Source: Celeribacter arenosi (lineage in GTDB: Bacteria; Pseudomonadota; Alphaproteobacteria; Rhodobacterales; Rhodobacteraceae). From it: 64,000 nt of DNA. This document shows positions 41,389 to 49,965 of this stretch, one piece after another. Positions within the stretch are counted from its first letter, which is position 1; each line of letters begins with the position of its first letter. Below the pieces are notes generated by a model. It was not told the DNA's origin and made no database searches. It worked only from the letters and a program-made list of their open reading frames with translations. The translations under genes were made by a program, and so were the position numbers. The stretch lies in assembly GCF_039539485.1 (NCBI RefSeq), contig NZ_BAABDF010000006.1, forward strand, positions 186,001 to 250,000, read 5' to 3'.

Positions 41389-43671
41389 CTATGAGTAATG
41401 CGCGACCGGCGTGCCAGCGATCGCCGACATGTTGAGCAGCCCCCGTGCCGTGATGGAAGGCGTCACCACATGCGCGCGGTTGCCCATACCCATCAGGATC
41501 GGGCCGACTTCCAACCCGCCGCCCTTCATTTTCAGGATGTTGCGCACACCGGAAGCCGCATCTGCAATCGCAAACACCAGCGCGTTTGCCGGCCCTTCCA
41601 GTCGCGTGCTGGGGAAGTTGCGTGCGCGCAGTTCGGGGTTGAGCGCGGAGTCGATGTGCATCTCGCCCTCATAGGCGAAATCGCGCGGAATCCTGTCAAG
41701 GATGGCGATGGCTTCGCGCATGTGTTTGCCCGTCATGCAGTCGAGGTTGCCGAATTCCGAATGCGAACAGAGCGCGATGTTGGGCTCCAACCCGAACCGA
41801 CGAATATGGCGCGCCGTCGCGATCACTGTCTCAGCGATCTGTGCAGGCGTGGGTTCTGTGTGGACATGGGTGTCGGCCACGAACAGGGGGCCATCCTCAA
41901 GGATCATGAGGGACAGGGCGCCCATGGGTTTGAGTTGCTCTGTGCCGAGGATCTGGTTGAGGTAGTTCAGGTGCCACAGATACTGCCCGAAGGTCCCGCA
42001 AATCACACTGTCTGCGTGGTCTTCATGCACCATAATCGCGCCGATGGCGGTCGTGTTGGTGCGCATGATGGCCTTTGCGAGGTCGGGGGTGACTCCGCGC
42101 CGTTCCATAAGTTTGTGATAGGACTGCCAATACTGTTTGTAGCGGCTATCGCTTTCGGGATTCACGATCTCGAAATCGACGCCGGGGCGAATTTTCAGCC
42201 CTGCTCTTTCTGCGCGCATGGCGATGACTTCCGGACGGCCGATCAGGATCGGTTTATCGGTGGTTTCCTCAATCATTGCGCGCGCTGCGTGCAGGACACG
42301 ATCATCTTCGCCTTCTGCAAAGACAATGCGCCGCTCGGCCTGCGCGGCGGCCATAAAGACAGGGCGCATGATGAGAGCGGATTTAAAGACGGACCCATCA
42401 AGGTGCTCTTTGTAGGCGAGCAAATCGGCGACAGGACGGGTCGCACAGCCGCTATCCATTGCGGCCCGCGCAACGGCGGTCGCAACGACGCCCATAAGGC
42501 GCGGATCAAAGGGTTTGGGGATCAGGTAGTCCGCGCCAAAGGTCATGCGTTCGTCTTGGTAGGCGGCGGAAACTTCGGCACTGGTCGTGGCGCGCGCGAG
42601 TGCGGCGATCCCTTCGATGCAGGCGATCTGCATCTCGTCATTGATCTCGGTCGCACCCACATCGAGAGCACCACGGAAGATAAACGGGAAGCACAGGACG
42701 TTATTGACCTGATTGGGATAATCGCTGCGACCGGTGGCGATGATGGCGTCAGGCGCGGCCTTTTTCACCGCGTCGGGCATGATCTCTGGCGTCGGGTTGG
42801 CGAGTGCGAAGACGATCGGTTGGCGGGCCATCTTTTTGACCATCTCAGGGGTCAGAACGCCGGGTCCGGACAGGCCGAGAAACATGTCGGCGCCCTTGAT
42901 CACATCGTCGAGCGTGCGAAGGTCGGTCTTTTGCGCGTAGGCCGCCTTTTGAGGGTTCATGTCCTCTTCGCGGCCTTCATAGACGAGACCGTGGATGTCG
43001 CAGAGCCAGACGTTTTCGCGCTTGAGCCCCAGTTTGAGCAACATGTTGAGGCAGGCAATGCCCGCAGCGCCGCCGCCGGTGGAAACGACCTTGATGTCTT
43101 CAAACTTTTTGCCGTTGACCTGCAGGGCGTTGGTCGCAGCCGCGCCTACGACGATCGCCGTGCCGTGTTGGTCATCGTGGAACACGGGGATGCCCATGCG
43201 TTCGCGACAGATTTGTTCAACGATAAAACAATCGGGCGCCTTGATGTCTTCGAGGTTGATCGCACCAAAAGTGGGCTCCAGGGAGCATACGATATCGGCC
43301 AGCTTTTCGGGGTCGCTTTCGTTTACCTCGATGTCAAAACAGTCGATGTTCGCGAATTTCTTGAACAGGACGGCTTTGCCTTCCATCACGGGCTTGGAGG
43401 CCGCAGCGCCAATGTTGCCGAGACCCAGAACGGCCGTGCCATTGGTAACCACCGCCACAAGGTTGCCGCGCGCGGTGTACCGGCTCGCGGTTGCAGGGTC
43501 ATTTTTGATTTCGAGGCAGGCTTCGGCGACGCCGGGCGAATAGGCACGCGCGAGGTCGCGACCGTTTGCCATTGGCTTGGTGGCGCGAATTTCGAGTTTA
43601 CCGGGCTTGGGGAACTCATGGTAATGCAGGGCTGCGAGCCTGAGGGCTTCGTCTCTGGTGTCCTGGGCCAT
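41389..43671 (-). CDS. maeB: NADP-dependent malic enzyme with phosphotransacetylase-like domain
   Basis: MaeB decarboxylates malate to pyruvate with NADP+. It is 760 aa, the large two-domain form. The malic enzyme half (1 to about 430) has AYSPGVAEACLEI, the catalytic region GNLVAVVTNGTAVLGLGNIG and the GGGAAGIACLNMLLKLG nucleotide fold. The C-terminal half (about 440-755) is a phosphotransacetylase-like domain (VMFAEGEDDRVL-type start, IGTFGQYLW, GMGNRAHVVTPSIT) that normally has no PTA activity and serves allostery. The GGAGG ribosome site is clear. It gives pyruvate and NADPH from C4 acids made by the propionate route. Confidence 0.96.
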   Translation of the reverse strand: MAQDTRDEALRLAALHYHEFPKPGKLEIRATKPMANGRDLARAYSPGVAEACLEIKNDPATASRYTARGNLVAVVTNGTAVLGLGNIGAAASKPVMEGKAVLFKKFANIDCFDIEVNESDPEKLADIVCSLEPTFGAINLEDIKAPDCFIVEQICRERMGIPVFHDDQHGTAIVVGAAATNALQVNGKKFEDIKVVSTGGGAAGIACLNMLLKLGLKRENVWLCDIHGLVYEGREEDMNPQKAAYAQKTDLRTLDDVIKGADMFLGLSGPGVLTPEMVKKMARQPIVFALANPTPEIMPDAVKKAAPDAIIATGRSDYPNQVNNVLCFPFIFRGALDVGATEINDEMQIACIEGIAALARATTSAEVSAAYQDERMTFGADYLIPKPFDPRLMGVVATAVARAAMDSGCATRPVADLLAYKEHLDGSVFKSALIMRPVFMAAAQAERRIVFAEGEDDRVLHAARAMIEETTDKPILIGRPEVIAMRAERAGLKIRPGVDFEIVNPESDSRYKQYWQSYHKLMERRGVTPDLAKAIMRTNTTAIGAIMVHEDHADSVICGTFGQYLWHLNYLNQILGTEQLKPMGALSLMILEDGPLFVADTHVHTEPTPAQIAETVIATARHIRRFGLEPNIALCSHSEFGNLDCMTGKHMREAIAILDRIPRDFAYEGEMHIDSALNPELRARNFPSTRLEGPANALVFAIADAASGVRNILKMKGGGLEVGPILMGMGNRAHVVTPSITARGLLNMSAIAGTPVAHYS

Positions 43672-43879
43672 TGGTGTCCTCCAAAATGGTTTAAGGCTAA
43701 ACTATCTCGTGTCGGCCTTCGTTGCCTAGGCCATATGACGACGCGACGTCACACGGCAAGAGAGAATTGCGCGCGCGCCCCGAGTTTAGCGCAAACATAC
43801 GGCAACTGCGCTTGCACGTCGGCCTTCGCGGGGCATAGTGCGGCCTTCAGGCTTGCACTTTCCCGGGGCTGGGCGCAAT

Positions 43880-43897
43880 CTTGACCACATAGTCAAG
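43880..43897. promoter_or_regulatory. Hairpin at the start of the cdd transcript
   Basis: CTTGAC-CACATA-GTCAAG is a perfect 6-bp inverted repeat ending three bases before the AAAGG ribosome site of cdd. It may be an operator or an RNA hairpin affecting translation. GTCGGCCTTCG also appears twice upstream (about 43715 and 43820). Confidence 0.45.
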
Positions 43898-43909
43898 AAA
43901 AGGCCCCAT

Positions 43910-44326
43910 ATGTCCATGTCCTCCCCTTTTGCCCCCGATGAAACCCTGATCGACGCGGCGAAAGCCATTCAGGACAAAGCCTACGCCCCCTATTCGAATT
44001 TTAAAGTCGGCGCCGCGATCCGCACACCGTCTGGTGAGGTGTTCACCGGCGTTAATGTCGAAAACGCGGCCTACCCCGAAGGAACCTGCGCCGAGGCCGG
44101 TGCCATCGCGGCGATGATCGCGGCTGGACAGGTTAAAATCGCCGAAGTCGCCGTGATCGGGTCGAGCGCCGATCCCACGCCCCCCTGTGGCGGGTGCCGT
44201 CAAAAACTGCGTGAATTCGGGGGGGCAGACGTGCCGGTCACCATGATTTCGCGTTCCGGCGTGACGCTGACCATGACGCTCGACCAACTCTTGCCGGGTG
44301 CGTTTTCTACCGAGTTCATGGACTGA
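43910..44326 (+). CDS. cdd: Cytidine deaminase
   Basis: Cdd converts cytidine and deoxycytidine to uridine forms. The 138-aa size fits the small tetrameric class. Zinc ligands are Cys60 of the CAEAGAI motif (with Glu62 as proton shuttle), Cys93 and Cys96 of PCGGC. YAPYSNFKVGAA near 25 and FTGVNVENAAYPEGTC are family segments. ATG 43910 follows AAAGG; the open frame upstream is not family sequence. It opens the salvage operon cdd-deoA-deoB-upp. Confidence 0.95.
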   Translation: MSMSSPFAPDETLIDAAKAIQDKAYAPYSNFKVGAAIRTPSGEVFTGVNVENAAYPEGTCAEAGAIAAMIAAGQVKIAEVAVIGSSADPTPPCGGCRQKLREFGGADVPVTMISRSGVTLTMTLDQLLPGAFSTEFMD

Positions 44327-44330
44327 CGCC

Positions 44331-45641
44331 ATGGAAGCCCGTGCAATCATTGAAAAACTTCGCGACAAGGTGACCCTTACCCAAGACGAGCTGCGTTGGT
44401 TCGCGGCAGGACTTGCGGATGGAACTGTGTCGGATGCGCAGGCCGGTGCCTTTGCGATGGCGGCATTGCTAAACGGTATGGCCGAGGCTGAGCGGGTGGC
44501 ATTGACGCTGGCCATGCGCGACAGCGGAACAACCATGTCGTGGGAGGCCACCGGACCCGCGATCGACAAACACTCAACGGGCGGGGTGGGCGACTGTGTC
44601 TCCCTTTTGCTCGCGCCCGCCTTGGCCGCGATGGGCGCCCATGTGCCCATGGTCTCGGGCAGGGGGTTGGGGCACACGGGCGGCACCCTCGACAAACTCG
44701 AGGCTATCCCCGGTTTGACCACGGAGGTCAGCGAAGACCGGTTCCGCGAGATCGTGCAGCAGGTCGGCTGTGCCATTGTCTCGGCCACCGGATCCATCGC
44801 GCCTGCGGACAAACGGCTCTATGCGGTGCGCGATGTGACGGGGACGGTCGAAAGTATCGACCTGATCACCGCGTCGATTTTGTCCAAAAAACTCGCAGCG
44901 GGGCTCGACGCGCTCGTACTTGACGTCAAATGTGGATCGGGCGCCTTCATGCACACCCGCGAAGACGCCGTCGCATTGGCAAAAAGCCTCGTGTCGACAT
45001 CCAATGCTGCAGGATGCCGGACCTCCGCGCTCATCACCGATATGAACCAGCCGCTGTGTCCGTCTTTGGGGAATGCGCTGGAATTGATGGTGGTGATGGA
45101 GGCGCTGACTGACGGGCGCGTGGACAACAATCTCGTCGATGTGACCTGTGCTTTGGGCGGCGAATTGCTCGTGCTGTCGGGGCAGGCCGAGGATGTGGAT
45201 ATTGCCGCCTTCGAGATGCGCGACGTGATCCTTGAAGGTCACGCCGCAGAACGGTTTGGGGCGATGATTGCAGCGCTCGGGGGGCCAAAAGACTTTGTGG
45301 ACCACTGGCCGGACCGGTTGGCGTCTGCGCCCGTCATGCGTGAAATCGCGTCGCCCTCGGACGGGTTTGTGTCGGCGATGGATGGTCATGCGCTCGGCAT
45401 GACGGTGGTCGGATTGGGTGGCGGGCGGCTCAAAGGTGGAGAGCGTATTGATCCGGCGGTTGGAATTTCCGATTGCGTGATGCTGGGGGATCGAATTGCG
45501 CAGGGCGACCACATTGCAACCGTTCATGCAGCTACGCCGGAGGCGGCGGACCGCGCCGAACAGGAAATCATCGCGGCCATCAAGTTGGCCACATCGCAGC
45601 CCGACGAGTTGCCTTTGATATATGAACGGATCGCACCATGA
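44331..45641 (+). CDS. deoA: Thymidine phosphorylase
   Basis: DeoA splits thymidine and deoxyuridine to base and deoxyribose 1-phosphate. It is 436 aa. The signature KHSTGGVGDCVSLLLAP is near 83, and SATGSIAPADKRLYAVRD and DVKCGSGAFM are intact. The start follows the cdd stop by four bases. Its stop overlaps the deoB start as ATGA, so both are co-translated. It feeds deoB with deoxyribose 1-phosphate. Confidence 0.96.
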   Translation: MEARAIIEKLRDKVTLTQDELRWFAAGLADGTVSDAQAGAFAMAALLNGMAEAERVALTLAMRDSGTTMSWEATGPAIDKHSTGGVGDCVSLLLAPALAAMGAHVPMVSGRGLGHTGGTLDKLEAIPGLTTEVSEDRFREIVQQVGCAIVSATGSIAPADKRLYAVRDVTGTVESIDLITASILSKKLAAGLDALVLDVKCGSGAFMHTREDAVALAKSLVSTSNAAGCRTSALITDMNQPLCPSLGNALELMVVMEALTDGRVDNNLVDVTCALGGELLVLSGQAEDVDIAAFEMRDVILEGHAAERFGAMIAALGGPKDFVDHWPDRLASAPVMREIASPSDGFVSAMDGHALGMTVVGLGGGRLKGGERIDPAVGISDCVMLGDRIAQGDHIATVHAATPEAADRAEQEIIAAIKLATSQPDELPLIYERIAP

Positions 45642-46849
45642 GCCGCGCGTTTCTCATCGTTATGGATTCTGTTGGTTTGGGCGGCGCGCCCGATGCGGGA
45701 TCGTTCTTCAACGGCTCGGTGCCGGACACAGGTGCCAATACATTGGCCCATATCGCGCAGGCCTGTGCGGAGGGTCGCGCGGAGGAGGGGCGGTCCGGTT
45801 CCTTACGCCTGCCAAACCTCACCAAAATGGGCCTCGGGGCGGCGGTCGCGCTGGCCACCGACGACCTCGCGCCGGGACTGTCCGGAGAGGCGGATGGCCT
45901 TTACGGCGTGGCCGCGGAAATCTCACCGGGTAAGGACACCCCGTCCGGTCATTGGGAAATCGCCGGCGTGCCTGTGCCGTGGGATTGGACCTATTTCCCC
46001 ACGACAGACCCCGCATTCCCTGCCGACCTCATGGCGCGCGTGGCCAGCCTGTGCGGGAGTGATGGGACGCTCGCCAATTGTCATGGGTCGGGTACGACAA
46101 TTCTCGAAGAATGGGGCGAAAAACATTGTGAGACCGGTTGGCCGATCCTCTACACCTCTGCCGACAGCGTGTTTCAGATCGCCGCGCATGAAGAACATTT
46201 TGGCCTCGATCGTCTACTGAAACTCTGTGTCGACATTGCCCCCGAATTGCACGCCATGAAGGTTGGCCGTGTGATCGCGCGCCCGTTCGTCGGGTCCGCG
46301 AAGGAGGGGTTCACCCGCACCACGCATCGACGCGACTACGCCATCGCCCCGCCGTCACCAACGCTGTGCGACTGGGTCAAGGACGCCGGTGGGCAGGTGC
46401 ACGCCGTCGGGAAAATCGGAGACATCTTTTCGATGCAGGGCATTGACGAGGTGCGCAAAGGTGACGATCGCACTCTGTTCGATCACCTGTGCGATGTGAT
46501 GGATGAGGCGGGCGACGGCAGCCTGACCTTTGCCAATTTCGTCGAATTCGACAGCCTCTATGGCCACCGCCGTGACGTGTCGGGCTACGCGCGCCACCTC
46601 GAATGGTTCGACAGCCAGATCCCGCGCCTGCTGGAGCGCGCGCGGGACGGCGATTTGATCCTCTTTACCGCAGACCACGGCAATGACCCGACGTGGACCG
46701 GAACAGATCACACTCGTGAATTGGTGCCGGTTGTGGGATACGGCCTCGGGCGGCGCGATATCGGTCGTGTTGCCTTTGCCGATATTGCGGCCTCCGTCGC
46801 GACCCATCTCGCCATTGCCCCGCGCGGACCGGGAATAAGCTTTATCTAA
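45638..46849 (+). CDS. deoB: Phosphopentomutase
   Basis: DeoB interconverts (deoxy)ribose 1- and 5-phosphates. The 403-aa length is normal. Metal-binding residues of the alkaline-phosphatase-like fold are visible: Asp in IVMDSVGLGG near the start, DDRTLFDHL, FVEFDSLYGHRRD and TADHGNDPTWTGTDH with paired metal ligands near 343. It overlaps deoA by four bases and precedes upp by nine. Confidence 0.96.
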   Translation: MSRAFLIVMDSVGLGGAPDAGSFFNGSVPDTGANTLAHIAQACAEGRAEEGRSGSLRLPNLTKMGLGAAVALATDDLAPGLSGEADGLYGVAAEISPGKDTPSGHWEIAGVPVPWDWTYFPTTDPAFPADLMARVASLCGSDGTLANCHGSGTTILEEWGEKHCETGWPILYTSADSVFQIAAHEEHFGLDRLLKLCVDIAPELHAMKVGRVIARPFVGSAKEGFTRTTHRRDYAIAPPSPTLCDWVKDAGGQVHAVGKIGDIFSMQGIDEVRKGDDRTLFDHLCDVMDEAGDGSLTFANFVEFDSLYGHRRDVSGYARHLEWFDSQIPRLLERARDGDLILFTADHGNDPTWTGTDHTRELVPVVGYGLGRRDIGRVAFADIAASVATHLAIAPRGPGISFI

Positions 46850-46858
46850 GGAACTGCC

Positions 46859-47491
46859 ATGCTCGACCATCTGACCATCGTTAAACACCCGCTCGTCCAG
46901 CACAAACTGTCGATCATGCGCGACAAAAACACCTCGACGGCGTCCTTCCGACAGCTCCTGAGGGAAATTTCGCTCCTGCTGGCCTATGAGGTCACGAGGG
47001 AACTCGACATGACAACGAAGACCATCGAGACGCCGATCCAGCCCATGGAAGCACCAACGCTGGACGGCAAAAAGCTCGCGCTGATTTCCATTTTGCGGGC
47101 GGGCAACGGGTTGATGGACGGAATTCTCGAACTCATCCCATCGGCGCGCGTGGGGTTTGTCGGACTCTATCGCGACGAAGAAACCCTGCAGCCGGTGCAG
47201 TATTATTTCAAAGTGCCGGAGTCTCTGGATGACCGACTGGTGATCGCAGTTGATCCCATGCTCGCCACCGGAAATTCCTCCGTGGCTGCGATTGACCTGT
47301 TGAAAGCGGCCGGTGCGACCAACATCCGTTTTCTGTGCCTGCTGGCCGCGCCCGAAGGGGTAAAGCGGATGGAGGAAGCGCATCCCGATGTGCCAATCGT
47401 CACGGCGGCCGTGGATGAGCGTCTCAACGAGCATGGCTACATCGTGCCAGGGCTCGGGGATGCGGGCGACAGGATGTTTGGAACCAAGTAG
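46859..47491 (+). CDS. upp: Uracil phosphoribosyltransferase
   Basis: Upp makes UMP from uracil and PRPP, salvaging the uracil released upstream in the pathway. The 210-aa protein has ILRAGNGLMDGILELIPSAR near residue 80, the PRPP loop VDPMLATGNSSVAAID near 130, and the uracil-binding end GYIVPGLGDAGDRMFGTK. It is the last gene of the operon, nine bases after deoB. Confidence 0.97.
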   Translation: MLDHLTIVKHPLVQHKLSIMRDKNTSTASFRQLLREISLLLAYEVTRELDMTTKTIETPIQPMEAPTLDGKKLALISILRAGNGLMDGILELIPSARVGFVGLYRDEETLQPVQYYFKVPESLDDRLVIAVDPMLATGNSSVAAIDLLKAAGATNIRFLCLLAAPEGVKRMEEAHPDVPIVTAAVDERLNEHGYIVPGLGDAGDRMFGTK

Positions 47492-47557
47492 TCAAATCGT
47501 CCTTTCCAGATTCAAACATCTGGTCTAGTGTCACTGCAACATTTTGTGTGGGGGCAC

Positions 47558-48397
47558 ATGATGAGGCCATTTGGCAAAACATTTCTTCTACTGGTAGCGG
47601 CCGGTCTCTTGTTGGGGACAGGTATTGCACAGGCGTCGACAGGGTCCCCTGCCGAGCAACCGCCCGTTGGTTTTTCGGGTTCAAAATTTGTGGATAGCAA
47701 AGGCTGTGCCTTTGTGCGCGCGGGGTTTAATGGGGCTGTGAAATGGGTGCCTCTCATGACGCCCCAGCACACCCCCCTGTGCGGGCAAACGCCTAGCCTC
47801 CACCCCTCCACGGACGCGGGCCAAACTGCGCCCGTGATCCAGAAGACTTCGGTTCCGCGTCTGACGCAGAAAGACACGCACAGCGTCCCTGTGACGACCG
47901 CGCAGGGTTTTCGCGCAACGCCGCAAACTCTCGGCGGACAGACGGTCATTGAGCCGGGATGTCGTGTGAATTCTGGCGGCACCGTGCTCACCTGCGCGGC
48001 GCATACGGCCACGCCCGGGACCTATGAGTTGATATGGTTGCCTGCCGGCTCAACGGCCCGCCGCGCCGACGGGACGCGTTTTGTGACGCAGGAAGAGACT
48101 TTGGTGCGACGCGCCATCAAAGGTTCGCCCGAGGATGCCGACGCGCCATACATTGCCGAAATAGATGCCGATTTGCGCTATGTGCAGATTGGTGCCTTTG
48201 GCGTTCCCGATAATGCGGAACGCTCTATCCAACGCCTCGCGGCGCTTGGTTTGCCCGTGTCTTCCCAGATGCTTAATCGTGGAAATGCGGCGCTGAAAAT
48301 CGTTTTGGCCGGTCCATTTGATCGGCCCGAACGAACCCTATCCGCGCTCGGTGAATTGCGCCGTGCAGGATATGAGGACGCATTCGCTCGAAAGTAG
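47558..48397 (+). CDS. Secreted protein with C-terminal SPOR domain
   Basis: This 279-aa exported protein has a signal peptide at about 1-26 (TFLLLVAAGLLLGTGIAQAS), a long unstructured middle with several cysteines, and a SPOR domain at about 200-275. The SPOR pattern is YVQIGAFGVPDNAERSIQRL ... KIVLAGPFDRPERTLSALGE. SPOR domains bind denuded peptidoglycan at the division septum. GGGGG precedes the ATG pair (47558 and 47561). A bidirectional terminator follows. Confidence 0.82.
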   Translation: MMRPFGKTFLLLVAAGLLLGTGIAQASTGSPAEQPPVGFSGSKFVDSKGCAFVRAGFNGAVKWVPLMTPQHTPLCGQTPSLHPSTDAGQTAPVIQKTSVPRLTQKDTHSVPVTTAQGFRATPQTLGGQTVIEPGCRVNSGGTVLTCAAHTATPGTYELIWLPAGSTARRADGTRFVTQEETLVRRAIKGSPEDADAPYIAEIDADLRYVQIGAFGVPDNAERSIQRLAALGLPVSSQMLNRGNAALKIVLAGPFDRPERTLSALGELRRAGYEDAFARK

Positions 48398-48414
48398 CGT
48401 TGAGTTAACGAGGC

Positions 48415-48457
48415 AAAAAAAGAGGCCCCCGCTGACCGGCGGGGGACTTCTTTTTTT
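48415..48457. terminator. Bidirectional terminator
   Basis: The stem CCCCCGC / GCGGGGG has a seven-T run on the plus strand and a seven-A run on the left side, so it can also stop minus-strand transcripts. The T run touches the stop codon of the convergent gene. Confidence 0.9.
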
Positions 48458-49470
48458 CAGGCCCCGCAAATCCCCTGTAGAGCCACCCAATCACTGTCAG
48501 ACAAAACGGGGCGGGTGTTTTCGATCCGCACACCCTCCGCTTCGATCAACGGCAGGGTCGTGGTGCCGGTTAGGTCGATCGCATAGGCATAGGGCGTTGC
48601 ACTGACTTCTGCGCGGGCAAAGCGGGTGATGAGGTCCTCTGTGTCCGGCTCGACCAAGGGCGCGGTCAACAAATGTTCCGCATGCGCATCCAGTTCCGCC
48701 TCCGGCACACGTCCGGTCGTGAGTAGCTTCAGCGATGTGAGGAGGCCCGCACCGCGCAAAAGCGCTTCAAGGGGATCGGTTTCACTGGCGCGGGCGCGTT
48801 CGGCGAGGATATAGCCACCAACCACCGCGGGGTCCTCGAAATCCTCCACCAAGGACCGGTTCAAAAGAATTGTTCCGCCGGGCAAGTGTTGGCTCACCGC
48901 GACGCCACTGGAGAGGACCACAAGTCGTCCGGTTTCGCCCAGACGATTTCGCAACCGCGCCAAGGCGCGCGCACCGTGGACCGTGTCGCAGGGTTGGCCA
49001 GAGAGACGTTGGATCCGCGCAAAGAGTTGATCCCCGATTTCGGCGCGGGTCACGGGGGGGACGATTTGAACGGCCTGACGGATGAGCGCGTTCGGCAACC
49101 AGAAAACACCCAGCACGAACACCGCCAAAGCAACCGATGCCGCTACCGCGCCGCGCAATCGACCGGGTCGCGGGCGGCTGCGATCAATGGCGCGATGCAC
49201 GCGGGCAATGGCGTCGATCATCGTAGAGTCTTCGGTTTCGAGGCGTTCATCCGTGTCCGACCCAGGGCGATAGATCGCGCGCTGTTCGTTGGTCCCGTTG
49301 ACCCGTTCAATCGCAGGAAGCGACCAATGCGACAGGGGATTGTCATTGAGATCGGAGATTGTGAGCGTAGCTTCGCCAACCGACACGATCACTTCGCGCC
49401 GTTGGGTGCTTCCTTCGGGACGCCAGAGCGCCGAGGCTTCGAGCCGGTCATAATCGGTCAGCGCGGTCAT
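48457..49470 (-). CDS. M48-like membrane protein that has lost its zinc site
   Basis: This 337-aa protein looks like a decayed M48 peptidase. The first 100 residues are a separate small domain (EVIVSVGEATLTISDLNDNP). A TM helix lies at about 107-128. The M48-like part follows: LPGGTILLNRSLVEDF (196-211) matches the strand before the active helix. Where HExxH should stand, the sequence reads AERAR (223-227), and the later Glu motif is AELDAHAEHLL. No zinc ligands remain, so proteolysis is unlikely. The frame is intact and codon use normal, so it is probably a working non-enzyme. TTAAC elements lie upstream (49496-49513, 49629). Confidence 0.75.
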   Translation of the reverse strand: MTALTDYDRLEASALWRPEGSTQRREVIVSVGEATLTISDLNDNPLSHWSLPAIERVNGTNEQRAIYRPGSDTDERLETEDSTMIDAIARVHRAIDRSRPRPGRLRGAVAASVALAVFVLGVFWLPNALIRQAVQIVPPVTRAEIGDQLFARIQRLSGQPCDTVHGARALARLRNRLGETGRLVVLSSGVAVSQHLPGGTILLNRSLVEDFEDPAVVGGYILAERARASETDPLEALLRGAGLLTSLKLLTTGRVPEAELDAHAEHLLTAPLVEPDTEDLITRFARAEVSATPYAYAIDLTGTTTLPLIEAEGVRIENTRPVLSDSDWVALQGICGA

Positions 49471-49727
49471 GCGCGGGGCTGCTCTTATGCTTGTTTAACG
49501 TGCATCAGCTTAACTTGGTTCACAGGCGGCGACAACGACGCAGCGGGCGGTTTTATCCGCGAAACGCCCCCAATTTCGCGCCGGATTTCGTGGCGCAGAC
49601 CTGCAACGCACGCTGAGATCGCGGTTTTGTTAACGGGAGCGCAGCAAAATCGGGTTACCCTTTCAGGGTCGTCTTGCCTTTGGATGGCGCGCAAGGCGGC
49701 GACCCGTAACCAGACCGGAGTTGCCCC

Positions 49728-49895
49728 ATGTGTTTGACTGTCGAAGCCCTCGCCCTGTTTTTGAATATGATTGCGGCCCCTGTGTCGGCTGAGCCGGGGC
49801 GCATCATTGTGCATGCCGAGGTGCATGACGCCCATTGGGTCCGTGTGGACGGCGACGAGGTGAAATGGTGCACGGACGCGCCGAAAGCGGGCTGA
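49728..49895 (+). CDS. Small protein of unknown function (55 aa)
   Basis: This short frame begins with CGGAG eight bases upstream of its ATG. It opens with a hydrophobic stretch (LTVEALALFLNMIAA), followed by a hydrophilic end (HDAHWVRVDGDEVKWCTDA). The frame uses common codons. It might be a real secreted or membrane-bound peptide, but without homologues at hand it remains a prediction. Confidence 0.5.
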   Translation: MCLTVEALALFLNMIAAPVSAEPGRIIVHAEVHDAHWVRVDGDEVKWCTDAPKAG

Positions 49896-49908
49896 CCCCG
49901 CGCCCATG

Positions 49909-49941
49909 AAAAAGCCGCGCATCCCGTGGGAACGCGCGGCT
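49909..49941 (-). terminator. Terminator of the fadA-fadJ operon
   Basis: On the minus strand AGCCGCGC / GCGCGGCT is followed by TTTTT, 25 bases past the fadJ stop. Confidence 0.85.
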
Positions 49942-49965
49942 ATCGAGTTTTCGCAAGCTTGCGGC

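Noticed and set aside
41398..43884. 828-codon plus-strand frame opposite maeB
   Set aside because: Fully antisense to a recognised enzyme, with no domain or ribosome site.
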